From: Oscillibacter sp.
Lineage (GTDB): Bacteria > Bacillota > Clostridia > Oscillospirales > Oscillospiraceae
Direction of reading: 5' to 3'
Length of the DNA stretch: 38,168 nt
Assembly (NCBI RefSeq): GCF_028693505.1
Contig: NZ_JAQUVF010000022.1
Span: forward strand, 1-38,168
In this document: positions 30,774 through 38,087 of the stretch, piece by piece
How positions within the stretch are numbered: position 1 is the first letter of the stretch
How the letters are laid out: each line of letters begins with the position of its first letter
Notes under the pieces: generated by a model
Seen by the model: the letters and a program-made list of their open reading frames with translations, nothing else
The model's database searches: none
Told to the model about the DNA's origin: nothing
Program-made: the position numbers and the translations under genes

Positions 30774-31904
30774 TTTCTTTTGCGTCAGCAAAAAGCCGCT
30801 GGTGATGGCCGTAAGGGGCGCCACCGTTACAAGGCCAAAAGAGCCGACAATGGTATGGACGATCTCTGCCGCCACATACTTATAGTTGAGGATGAAGGAT
30901 ACCGGCGTCCCCTGGGCCATGAACACCATCAAAAGCGCGATGTAACTGCCGGAATAGGCCAGCAGCAGCGTTGTGGTGGTGGAGCCGCAGGCCGCCCGCC
31001 CCACAGCAAAGCCGGAGGCAATCGCCTCCCGGGGACCGATGTCCGGTCGTTTCCGCACCACCTCGTACACCGCGGAGCAGATATCCACCGCCAAATCCAT
31101 CACCGCGCCGGAGGAGCCCAGGAAAATGGACGCCATGAAAATGCGGGTGAGGTCCAGCGTCTGGTAGCCCGCGTAGAGCAGCCTCTCGCTGGACTCCATT
31201 ACCGCGCCGTGGATGCGGAAGAGGTCGGTGAAGGCCACCCCCAGCGCCGCCGTCACGGCAATGCCCAGCGCCGCGCCCGAAGCGGCCGCCAGTAGCCGGC
31301 GGTCATAGCCGTAGATCAGGCTTAGGATCAGCACCGTCAGCACCAAAACCAGCACCAGCGCCACCCACACCGGGTTCCACCCCCGCAGCAGGCACGGCAC
31401 CAGCACCTTCCACATCAGCAGCACCGTCACCACAAACGACAAGATCGCCCGCACGCCGGTGGCTCCGGCAAACGCCACCAGCAGCAGCAAAAAGAGTCCC
31501 GCCAGCAGCGCCTCCTTGTCCAGCCGGTAGTGATCGGTCATGGAGACTGTGGAGATGGTCTCGCCGCTGTGGCTTACCACCACGAAAGCGATATCCCCCG
31601 GGGCAAAGAGCTTATCCTGCGCCAGCGAGCCGTTCAGGCGGTTGACGGCAGTCACGGTCTGCCCCTCGAACTGCCCGCCCAGCAATCGGACGGTGCAGCG
31701 CTGCTCGCCGGTGCGGATCAGCCCCGTGTCCACCAGGTCGCTCTCGTCGGTATCCAGCACCTGCGCGCGGACCCGGTCCGCGTTTTGGTAAACCAGCGCG
31801 CCTTCATAGCCGGTGGGCAGCGCGATCAAAATTGCCAGTAAAATCAGGGATACCACCACCGGTCCCCACGTGCCGCCAAGGCGGTCGGATCGTGTTTTTT
31901 TCAT
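30759..31904 (-). CDS. YibE/F family membrane protein
   Basis: This 381-residue protein has an N-terminal transmembrane helix (residues ~12-30), an extracytoplasmic segment of about 110 residues and then about seven further hydrophobic helices, the YibE/F pattern. LLVAFAGATGVRAILSFV, FLGSSGAVMDLAVDICSA and AVGRAACGSTTTTLLLAYSGSYI are characteristic. The function of YibE/F proteins is not established; a transport role is often assumed. ATG 31904 has GGAGG four to five bases upstream. It follows the phosphatase gene on the same strand. Its last codons and stop lie inside the right palindrome of repeat copy 2. Confidence 0.88.
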   Translation of the reverse strand: MKKTRSDRLGGTWGPVVVSLILLAILIALPTGYEGALVYQNADRVRAQVLDTDESDLVDTGLIRTGEQRCTVRLLGGQFEGQTVTAVNRLNGSLAQDKLFAPGDIAFVVVSHSGETISTVSMTDHYRLDKEALLAGLFLLLLVAFAGATGVRAILSFVVTVLLMWKVLVPCLLRGWNPVWVALVLVLVLTVLILSLIYGYDRRLLAAASGAALGIAVTAALGVAFTDLFRIHGAVMESSERLLYAGYQTLDLTRIFMASIFLGSSGAVMDLAVDICSAVYEVVRKRPDIGPREAIASGFAVGRAACGSTTTTLLLAYSGSYIALLMVFMAQGTPVSFILNYKYVAAEIVHTIVGSFGLVTVAPLTAITSGFLLTQKKKDTP

Positions 31905-31922
31905 GCTTCCTCCGAAATACGC

Positions 31923-31951
31923 GGGAGGAAGGGCCAGAAGCCCTTCCTCCC
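31923..31951 (-). terminator. Hairpin after the alkaline phosphatase gene
   Basis: GGGAGGAAGGGC (31923-31934) and GCCCTTCCTCCC (31940-31951) form a perfect 12-bp stem, without a clear T-run. It may be a weak terminator or a processing/stability hairpin between the phosphatase and yibE/F. Confidence 0.6.
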
Positions 31952-31965
31952 AGAATCAGGGTCCT

Positions 31966-33537
31966 TTACTTGACGGACAGCAGCGACGCCATCTTGGCGT
32001 AGATCTGGGTGTTGTCGTAATAGCCGCCGAAGGCGTCCTGCCCCACGCCGTCGGCAAACACCGCCACGGGCAAACCGGTGTGGGAATAGCTGGAGAAATC
32101 CACGCCGGACTTGTTGTTGAGGATGTGGGTAACGGTGACAGAGAAGGGGTTGTAGGTCCCGTAGAGCGCGTACTGCGCCTGGGTGTACTTGCCGGAGTCG
32201 AACTCCGTCATTGCCAGCGCGTAGGCCTCCTTCAGCCGCTGCGTCTCATAGGCCGTCAGCACCAGCTTATCCGTGGCAGCACCGGAGGTCTTGAGTCCAA
32301 ACAGCGTTTCCACGTCCTTCATAGCCGTGGCAAAGGGGGTCTTGTTCTCCTTGTATTTGGCGACATACTGCTCGTCAAACTGGGCATAAGAAATTTTCTG
32401 GCTGGTGAGATTGGTCAGGTAGGTATCGTAATCGGTGCCGGCATAGCCGATGGTCAGACCGCCGGTTTCATGGTCGCCGGTGACCAGAATCAAGGTCTCG
32501 GCCGGGTGCTGCTTGGCAAAGTCCATAGCCACCTGCACGGCGTCGGCCAGCGCCACCGTATCCGCCACCGTGGACCCGGCATCGTTTGCGTGGCAGGCCC
32601 AGTCGATCTTGCCGCCCTCGCACATCATGAAAAAGCCCTTGTTGTTATTGAGCACCTCAATGCCCTTTTCCACGTAGTCCGCCAGCGCCCAGTCGCTCTC
32701 GCTCCGGTCCAGCTCGTAGTCCATGGCGTCGGAGTCCGCCAGATGCTCGTCGATGAGAATGACCTTTCCGTCCTTGGCGGTGGCTTTTTCGGCGTCGGCC
32801 TGGGTATAGCTGACCTGATAACCGGCTTCCTCGGCCAGCTTGTACAGGTCCTTCTGGTCTTTATTCGCGCCGGTGGGCTTTTTCAGCGCGCCGCCCGCGA
32901 AATACTCAAAGCCGGAGCTTACCATCTCCTGCCCGATCTCATAGTAGTCGTTGCGGCTGGCCTGATGGGCGTAGAAGGCCGCAGGGGTGGCGTGGTTGAG
33001 GTTGACAGAGGAGATCACGCCGACCTTCCAGCCCTTTTGCTTGTGCAGCTTCTCCGCAATGGTCTCGTAGCTCTTGGTGCCCGTCTCATCCACATTGATC
33101 ATGCCGGAATACGTCTTGTACCCGGTGGCAATGGAGGTGGCGGTGGAGGCGGAGTCCGGCGCAAAGCTACAGGAATCGTAAGTAATGGCGGAGCCTGCCA
33201 CATCGAAGTTCATGAAATTCAAATTCTTGGGGCCGTTCAGCACAGCGCCGCCCCGGGCCGAGCGGTCAATGCTGGGCTCGGCCTGCATGTAGTCGGCGTC
33301 CGACGCCGCGCCCAGATAGTCAGCGGCAGCTTGAAACTGGGGATAGCTCATGCCGTCTCCGATAAACAGGAACACATATTTGGGCGCTTTGGCGGCTGAC
33401 TGCACCGTAGCGGCGCTGATCGTGGCGGAGGTCTCCACCGTTTGGACGGCAGGCTCCGCCGGAGCGGACGCGCAGGCCGTCAGTCCCAGCAGCATCGCTC
33501 CGGACAGCACGCCTGCAAGCAGTTGTTTCCTCATCAT
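31966..33537 (-). CDS. phoA: Alkaline phosphatase, secreted lipoprotein
   Basis: This 523-residue alkaline phosphatase is probably anchored outside the membrane by a lipid at Cys22 (lipobox LTAC). Zn/Mg site residues are visible: IGDGM (Asp61), the nucleophile Ser129 in APDSASTAT, NHATPAAFYAH, EGGKIDWACHAND, GDHETGGLTIG and the late metal His in YSHTGLPVAVF. It releases phosphate from monoesters. The start at 33537 has GAGG about six bases upstream, and a second ATG follows directly. It is upstream of yibE/F on the same strand. A TATACT lies upstream (about 33575) but no convincing -35 or Pho box is visible. Confidence 0.93.
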   Translation of the reverse strand: MMRKQLLAGVLSGAMLLGLTACASAPAEPAVQTVETSATISAATVQSAAKAPKYVFLFIGDGMSYPQFQAAADYLGAASDADYMQAEPSIDRSARGGAVLNGPKNLNFMNFDVAGSAITYDSCSFAPDSASTATSIATGYKTYSGMINVDETGTKSYETIAEKLHKQKGWKVGVISSVNLNHATPAAFYAHQASRNDYYEIGQEMVSSGFEYFAGGALKKPTGANKDQKDLYKLAEEAGYQVSYTQADAEKATAKDGKVILIDEHLADSDAMDYELDRSESDWALADYVEKGIEVLNNNKGFFMMCEGGKIDWACHANDAGSTVADTVALADAVQVAMDFAKQHPAETLILVTGDHETGGLTIGYAGTDYDTYLTNLTSQKISYAQFDEQYVAKYKENKTPFATAMKDVETLFGLKTSGAATDKLVLTAYETQRLKEAYALAMTEFDSGKYTQAQYALYGTYNPFSVTVTHILNNKSGVDFSSYSHTGLPVAVFADGVGQDAFGGYYDNTQIYAKMASLLSVK

Positions 33538-33654
33538 TGTTTCCTCTTCTCTCCAAATAATTTTTTCGTGGGTCTTGCTTTAGTATAGCCTGTGTTCCGG
33601 AAGAGAAAAAACCATGGTTTGGAAAAGCCTTTGTAAAATCTGGACACAAAAAAA

Positions 33655-33677
33655 CAGCGGACCTTAAAAGTCCGCTG
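33655..33677 (-). terminator. gapdh terminator
   Basis: CAGCGGAC (33655-33662) with GTCCGCTG (33670-33677). On the minus strand a run of seven T residues follows. Confidence 0.9.
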
Positions 33678-33689
33678 CTTTTGAACGCT

Positions 33690-34715
33690 TTAGTTGTCCC
33701 GGATGTCCACGGCGTGCATGTGGGCGATGAGATCCAGGAGCTTATTGGTATAACCCCACTCGTTGTCGTACCACGCGATGAGCTTCACAAAGTCATTGTC
33801 CAGCATGATGCCCGCCGTCTCATCAAAAATACAGGTCTCGGTAAAGCCCGTGAGATCGGAGGAAACCACCTGATCGCTGGTGCAGGTGATGATGCCCTTC
33901 ATGCTGTTTTTCGCGGCATTCTGCATGGCCACGCATACGTCGTGATAGCTGGCGGGGTGGATGAGACGGGCGGTCAGGTCCACCACGGAGACATCGTTGG
34001 TGGGCACCCGGAAGCTCATGCCGGTCATGCGTCCCTGCATCTCCGGAATGACCAGTCCCACCGCCTTGGCGGCGCCGGTGGTGGAGGGGATGATATTTCC
34101 CAGAATGCTGCGGCCGGTGCGCCAGTCGCGGCCCGCCCGGGAGTCCACCGCCTTCTGTTTGGCGGTGGCGGAGTGGATGGTGGACATCAGCGCCTGCTGG
34201 ATGCCAAAGGTATCGTTGATGACCTTGGTCATGGGCGCCAGGCAGTTGGTGGTGCAGGAGGCGTTGGAAACCACGTCCATATCCGTTGTATAGGATTTGT
34301 GATTGACGCCCATGACGAAGGTGGGCGTCTCGTCCTTGGCTGGGGCGGAGATGATTACCTTTTTGGCCCCGTTTTTCAGATGGACCGCGGCCTTTTCCAT
34401 GGAATTGTACACGCCGGTGGATTCAATGATGTACTGGGCCTCGCAGTCATCCCAGGGGATCAGGGCTGCATCGTTTTCGCTGTAAACCCGAATTTTCTTT
34501 CCGTTGATGATCAGGTGCCGCTCGTCGTGTTCCACGATGGCATGGAAGGTGCGAAACACGGAGTCGTATTTTACCTGATAGACCATATAGTCGAGATCCG
34601 CATTCCGCAGATTGATTCCGCAGATTTGATAGCTGCTGCTGCCCCGCTCCACCATGCTGCGCAGAGCCACTCTTCCGATACGGCCAAACCCGTTAATACC
34701 CACTTTAATAGCCAT
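33690..34715 (-). CDS. gap: Glyceraldehyde-3-phosphate dehydrogenase, type I
   Basis: This 341-residue glycolytic enzyme has the NAD-binding opening MAIKVGINGFGRIGR and the catalytic Cys near residue 153 in SNASCTTNCLAP. A His follows in STIHSATAKQ, then NIIPSTTGAAKAVG and RVPTNDVSVVDL, and the C-terminal WYDNEWGYTNKLLDL. It oxidises glyceraldehyde-3-phosphate with phosphate to 1,3-bisphosphoglycerate. The S-loop region (DSRAGRDWRTGRSILG) is more divergent than in standard GapA, suggesting a specialised paralogue. I chose ATG 34715 (AAGG ten bases upstream) over an ATG at 34733. It has its own strong promoter and, upstream of that, two direct repeats that may bind a regulator. Confidence 0.95.
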   Translation of the reverse strand: MAIKVGINGFGRIGRVALRSMVERGSSSYQICGINLRNADLDYMVYQVKYDSVFRTFHAIVEHDERHLIINGKKIRVYSENDAALIPWDDCEAQYIIESTGVYNSMEKAAVHLKNGAKKVIISAPAKDETPTFVMGVNHKSYTTDMDVVSNASCTTNCLAPMTKVINDTFGIQQALMSTIHSATAKQKAVDSRAGRDWRTGRSILGNIIPSTTGAAKAVGLVIPEMQGRMTGMSFRVPTNDVSVVDLTARLIHPASYHDVCVAMQNAAKNSMKGIITCTSDQVVSSDLTGFTETCIFDETAGIMLDNDFVKLIAWYDNEWGYTNKLLDLIAHMHAVDIRDN

Positions 34716-34770
34716 ACTCCTGTTACCTTCCATTTCCTGATTTTGCTGAAAGTTTCAGCCACTTTTTCTT

Positions 34771-34799
34771 ATTGTAGCACCAATTGCGAAAAATGTAAA
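34771..34799 (-). promoter_or_regulatory. gap promoter
   Basis: Minus strand TTTACA (34794-34799) and TACAAT (34771-34776) with a 17-base spacer. Confidence 0.8.
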
Positions 34800-34803
34800 T
34801 GTG

Positions 34804-34822
34804 CATTGCGCAACATTGCGCA
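34804..34822. promoter_or_regulatory. Paired 9-bp direct repeats upstream of the gap -35
   Basis: CATTGCGCA occurs at 34804-34812 and 34814-34822, a 10-bp period, beginning four bases beyond the -35. Two half-sites on the same DNA face suggest an activator or regulator site for gap. No regulator is identified. Confidence 0.5.
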
Positions 34823-34893
34823 TGCATTTTCAATTTGTTTTTATAAACTTCTCCCTCTATTCTAATTGCTTTCGACATAATTCGACAAATTTC

Positions 34894-34922
34894 TTGTTTT
34901 TACCGCTGGTTTTTGCTATGCT
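34894..34922 (+). promoter_or_regulatory. Promoter of the orphan kinase-like gene
   Basis: TTGTTT (34894-34899), 17-base spacer, TATGCT (34917-34922). Two TTCGACA direct repeats lie just upstream at 34871-34877 and 34881-34887, also with a 10-bp period. Confidence 0.6.
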
Positions 34923-35013
34923 ATGCACATGCAGGCAGGGTTTTCCATGGTTTTGAAAGCCCCTCGCCGTAAATGATAGTCAAGACGCTTCCTGCGCCTG
35001 AAAGGAGCTTTTC

Positions 35014-35823
35014 ATGGAGCCAGATCAAACCAACCTGGCATCCTTGTTTTCCGGTATTTCCGCGCAATTGCGAGGTGCGCTGAGCAACCTGCATTTAGCA
35101 GCCGCGCAGTTGATTCCCGCTGAAGCCCGGGAAAAAGATTCCGCCTTGGATGCCCGCGCCGCTCTGTTGGATCAAAGCTATTATCGACTTTTACGGCTCG
35201 TCAACAGCCTCTCCGCAGCTGCCTCTCTCTCCGGTGGCCGTCCCCTGACCCTTCAGGATTGGGATATTGCGGAGTTGGTGAGCGAGCAGTGCGAACGCGC
35301 CGCCTCTTTGGCAGCGCTGTGCGGACTGGAGCTGCGCTTTCTCTGTCCGATGGAACATCACATCTGTGCCGTAGACTCCGAAAAACTGGAACAGCTGCTC
35401 TATCACCTGCTCTCAAACGCCTTTAAATTTACGTCCTCCGGCGGTACCGTTACGGTGGAGCTGCGGCGCGCGCAGGAAAACATCCTCCTCTCCGTTGCCG
35501 ATACGGGCTGTGGTATTTCGGAGGACCGTCTCTCCACCCTCTTTGACGGGTGCGCCCATGACGAACCTATGGACGCGGCCCCCCACGGACTGGGACTGGG
35601 GCTGTACCTCTGCTTGCAGATCGCCAAGGGGCACGACGGGCGTTTGATGGCGGAATCCCACCTTGGCAAGGGCAGCCGCTTTACCTTTTCTTTTCCGGAT
35701 CGGCAAATCGGCACCAGTGTCTCGGACATTCGCATGGACTATTCCGGCGGATTCAACCGAACGCTGCTGTTCCTTGCAGACGCCATGCCCGCAAACGCAT
35801 TTCTCCTGCGAAATGAAAGCTGA
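35014..35823 (+). CDS. Soluble histidine-kinase-like ATPase lacking the phospho-acceptor histidine
   Basis: This 269-residue cytoplasmic protein has a complete HATPase domain at about 100-230: N box LLSNAFKFT (~132-140), G1 box DTGCGIS (~162-168), G2 box GLGLGLYLC (~191). The first 80 residues resemble a HisKA helix pair, but where kinases have S-H-E-L-R-T-P-L this protein has S-A-Q-L-R-G-A-L, so the usual phosphorylated His is replaced by Ala. No membrane or sensor domain is present and no response regulator is adjacent. It may be a degenerate kinase, a phosphatase or an ATP-dependent scaffold. ATG 35014 follows AAAGGAG by about six bases. About 40 residues of unassigned sequence follow the HATPase fold. 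Confidence 0.82.
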   Translation: MEPDQTNLASLFSGISAQLRGALSNLHLAAAQLIPAEAREKDSALDARAALLDQSYYRLLRLVNSLSAAASLSGGRPLTLQDWDIAELVSEQCERAASLAALCGLELRFLCPMEHHICAVDSEKLEQLLYHLLSNAFKFTSSGGTVTVELRRAQENILLSVADTGCGISEDRLSTLFDGCAHDEPMDAAPHGLGLGLYLCLQIAKGHDGRLMAESHLGKGSRFTFSFPDRQIGTSVSDIRMDYSGGFNRTLLFLADAMPANAFLLRNES

Positions 35824-35829
35824 ACGTGT

Positions 35830-35862
35830 GCCCGCGAGAATTCCTCGCGGGCAAATTTTTAT
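35830..35862 (+). terminator. Terminator after the kinase-like gene
   Basis: GCCCGCGAG (35830-35838) and CTCGCGGGC (35844-35852), then AAATTTTTAT. Confidence 0.8.
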
Positions 35863-35922
35863 TTCCTTTTCGCCGCAAATGTCGTACAATGGTAACACTT
35901 GCTTGTGAAAGGAGGCGCGTCT

Positions 35923-36987
35923 ATGACTGCTAAACGCATCTATGTCGCCATGAGCGGCGGTGTGGACAGCGCCGGGGCTGCACTTTTACTGCGCCAGGCG
36001 GGATACGATATCTCCGGAGTCACTTTGCGGCTTCACCCCTTCAAGGATCGCCCCGGCCTGTGCGGATCGGCGGAGGACATTGAAACCGCCCGCTCTGTGG
36101 CGGCAGCAATTGGTATTCCGCATGCCGTGCTAGACCTTGGCACGCTGTTTCAGGCAGAGGTGATGGACCGCTTTGTCTCCGAATATGTCTGCGGCCACAC
36201 GCCCAACCCCTGCATTGACTGCAACCGTTGCATCAAATTCGGCGCGCTGCTGGACTGGGCGCTCTTAAACGGCGCGGACGCCATTGCCACGGGGCATTAT
36301 GCCAGAGTGTCCTTTGACTCCCGCTCCGGCCGCTGGCTGCTGCTGCGGGGCAAGGACCGGCGCAAGGATCAAAGCTATGTGCTCTACCAGCTGACCCAAC
36401 ATCAGCTCTCTCATCTGCTGCTGCCGGTGGGCGCCTATGAAAAGCCCGCCCTGCGGGCCTTGGCAGCGGAGGCGGGCCTGTCCAACGCCAACAAAGCCGA
36501 CAGCCAGGACATCTGTTTCGTTCCTGATGGAGACTACGTGGCGTTTCTCCGGCGCAGCGGCGTCAAGCCGGTTCCCGGTGATTTCGTGGATCTTGCGGGG
36601 CACGTTTTGGGCCGCCACCAGGGGATGGAGTGTTACACCACCGGTCAGCGCAAGGGGCTTGGCATCAGCGCCGACGCCCCGCTGTACGTCGTGCGGAAGG
36701 ACCCCGCTTCCGGTGCGGTGGTTCTGGGTCCGAACAGCGCGCTCTATACACGGGAATTGACGGCAGAGCGGGTCAATCTCATCTCCATTCCCGCATTGAC
36801 CGCGCCGCTATACGTCACCGCCAAAACCAGATACAGCCAGCAGGAAGCCCCCGCTACGGTAGAGCCGCTGCCGGACGGACGCATTAAGGTTGTGTTCGAC
36901 GAGCCGCAGCGGGCGATCACCGCCGGGCAGGCCGTGGTCCTTTATGACGGGGAAGCCGTGGTGGGCGGCGGAACGATTTGCGGCTAA
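35923..36987 (+). CDS. mnmA: tRNA-specific 2-thiouridylase MnmA
   Basis: This 354-residue enzyme makes 2-thiouridine at the wobble base of tRNA-Lys, -Glu and -Gln. It has the PP-loop SGGVDS at 11-16, the first catalytic Cys in NPCIDCNRCIKFG (~94-106), GHYARV, the conserved KDQSYVLYQL, and the second catalytic Cys in ADSQDICFVPDGDY (~195). A C-terminal beta-barrel runs through GQRKGLGI to GQAVVLYDGE. The start ATG 35923 has GGAGG about seven bases upstream. It stands alone between terminators, with a TACAAT about 35 bases upstream as a likely -10. Confidence 0.96.
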   Translation: MTAKRIYVAMSGGVDSAGAALLLRQAGYDISGVTLRLHPFKDRPGLCGSAEDIETARSVAAAIGIPHAVLDLGTLFQAEVMDRFVSEYVCGHTPNPCIDCNRCIKFGALLDWALLNGADAIATGHYARVSFDSRSGRWLLLRGKDRRKDQSYVLYQLTQHQLSHLLLPVGAYEKPALRALAAEAGLSNANKADSQDICFVPDGDYVAFLRRSGVKPVPGDFVDLAGHVLGRHQGMECYTTGQRKGLGISADAPLYVVRKDPASGAVVLGPNSALYTRELTAERVNLISIPALTAPLYVTAKTRYSQQEAPATVEPLPDGRIKVVFDEPQRAITAGQAVVLYDGEAVVGGGTICG

Positions 36988-36996
36988 AACGCAAAA

Positions 36997-37018
36997 GGGC
37001 GCCGCTTTCGCGGCGTCC
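36997..37018. terminator. Bidirectional hairpin between mnmA and the small minus-strand gene
   Basis: GGGCGCCGC (36997-37005), loop TTTC, GCGGCGTCC (37010-37018). On the minus strand it is followed by TTTTGCGTTTT, so it fits as a terminator for the small gene that ends at 37027 as well as for mnmA. Confidence 0.7.
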
Positions 37019-37026
37019 TGTCCGTC

Positions 37027-37104
37027 TTATCGATCACTGATGGACCAGTAATCCTCAAAAATCAAATCATCGACATCAGCGGCAATGTTTTCACAGGGTC
37101 TCAC
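37027..37104 (-). CDS. Putative small protein gene, 25 residues, acidic
   Basis: On the minus strand a GTG start at 37104 is preceded by a perfect AAGGAGG (37114-37120) nine bases away. The frame runs 25 codons to TAA. The peptide begins MRPCENIAADVDD and ends LIFEDYWSISDR: it is acidic, has one Cys near the N-terminus and an aromatic FEDYW patch, and has no signal or membrane segment. An in-frame ATG at 37125 would give 32 residues but lies upstream of the ribosome site. A hairpin with a T-run follows the stop by eight bases. An inverted repeat TTGCA-N8-TGCAA is at 37164-37181 and TATACT at 37139-37144. I do not recognise the family. Confidence 0.5.
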   Translation of the reverse strand: MRPCENIAADVDDLIFEDYWSISDR

Positions 37105-37226
37105 GGTTCGTATCCTCCTTCGCATTTGGTTCCCTCCCAGTATATGCGGTGGGCCAGGAAAATTTGCACGAAATCATGCAACTATTAACTAAGTAAAAGG
37201 AATTTTCATTTTTTCGCAATCTTGTC

Positions 37227-37256
37227 TTGACATTTACCCCCCAACTGTGGTATTCT
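37227..37256 (+). promoter_or_regulatory. Promoter of the tRNA-Leu/tRNA-fMet unit
   Basis: Consensus TTGACA (37227-37232), 18-base spacer, TATTCT (37251-37256), 17 bases before the tRNA-Leu 5' end. Confidence 0.82.
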
Positions 37257-37273
37257 AATCATTGCCGACAGCT

Positions 37274-37360
37274 GCCGGTGTGGTGGAATAGGTAGACACA
37301 GGAGATTTAAAATCTCCCGGTAGCAATACTGTACCGGTTCGAGTCCGGTCACCGGCACCA
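37274..37360 (+). tRNA. tRNA-Leu (anticodon TAA)
   Basis: An 87-nt class II tRNA: acceptor GCCGGTG with CACCGGC, anticodon stem GGAGA/TCTCC with loop TTTAAAA (anticodon TAA, reading UUA), an extra variable arm, GGTTCGAGTCC T-arm and encoded CCA. Confidence 0.96.
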
Positions 37361-37373
37361 CAAAATAAAATAT

Positions 37374-37449
<76 letters not shown>

Positions 37450-37458
37450 GAAGAAAAC

Positions 37459-37493
37459 CCCTGTAACTATTGCAGTTGCAGGGATTTCTTTTT
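37459..37493 (+). terminator. Terminator of the tRNA pair
   Basis: CCCTGTAACT (37459-37468) pairs with AGTTGCAGGG (37474-37483), one wobble, followed by ATTTCTTTTT. Confidence 0.82.
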
Positions 37494-37526
37494 GCCCATT
37501 TTCGGTTTTACCCTTCAATTTACCCT

Positions 37527-38042
37527 TTACAGATTGAATTTAGTTTTTGCGAAGTCGTCCATTCTGCTGGCGCTGTCCTGCTTCATTTCGTTGGTGAAGT
37601 GTCCATAGACATTAAGTGTAAAGGCTGCTGTAGCGTGTCCAAGGTTTCCTTGAACGGATTTTAGGTCGTCACCCGCCCTAATACTGTTTACCGCATAGGT
37701 ATGCCTGAGATCGTGGAAACGAACGTCAGGACATCCTATTGCTGTCACAATGCGCTTAAACCGATTGAACACGGTATTGACATACAGGTGGCCACCTGTG
37801 TCTGTGGTGAATACCAGACCAGAGTTTTCCCATGCTGGACCACATTTTAGGCGCTGCTCTGTCTGCTGGACCTTGTACGCTTTTAACATACTCATAACGA
37901 ACGGAGCCGGATTGATAGTCCGGCTTTTTCCATTTTTCGGCGGCGTGTAGTAATACTCACCGCCTTTTTCATGCCTTTTTCTAAGCTGCTTGTCTACTAA
38001 GATGCTGCCCTTCTCAAAGTCCACGCAATCCCACTTTAAGCC
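37527..38042 (-). pseudogene. Truncated tyrosine recombinase (phage/ICE-type integrase), C-terminal catalytic part
   Basis: The frame matches the C-terminal half of a Tn916/phage-type integrase, from GLKWDCVDFEKG to the stop at 37527. Catalytic boxes visible are a Lys in TPPKNGKSRTI, HDLRHTYA (His and Arg of box II), LGHATAAF (His) and the nucleophile Tyr in LNVYGHF. The Arg of box I and the whole N-terminal DNA-binding part are missing: upstream of 38042 the frame enters 24-bp tandem repeats and meets TGA at 38100-38102. An internal GTG at 38024 would give 165 residues. The gene points at the initiator tRNA, with its stop 78 bases from the CCA end, as for elements integrated at tRNA 3' ends. 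It looks less GC-rich than its neighbours, a sign of transfer. Confidence 0.75.
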
Positions 38043-38087
38043 TGTTCGGGCCCAGTAGAAACAGCCGCTAAGGGCCCAGCAGAAACA
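38040..38087. repeat. 24-bp tandem repeats replacing the integrase 5' part
   Basis: Two 24-bp units (38040-38063 and 38064-38087) share GCC, GGGCCCAG and AGAAACA blocks in the same order and differ at six or seven bases. A third, much more degenerate unit of the same length follows (38088-38111). The remaining 57 bases to the window end contain nothing I recognise. Confidence 0.65.
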
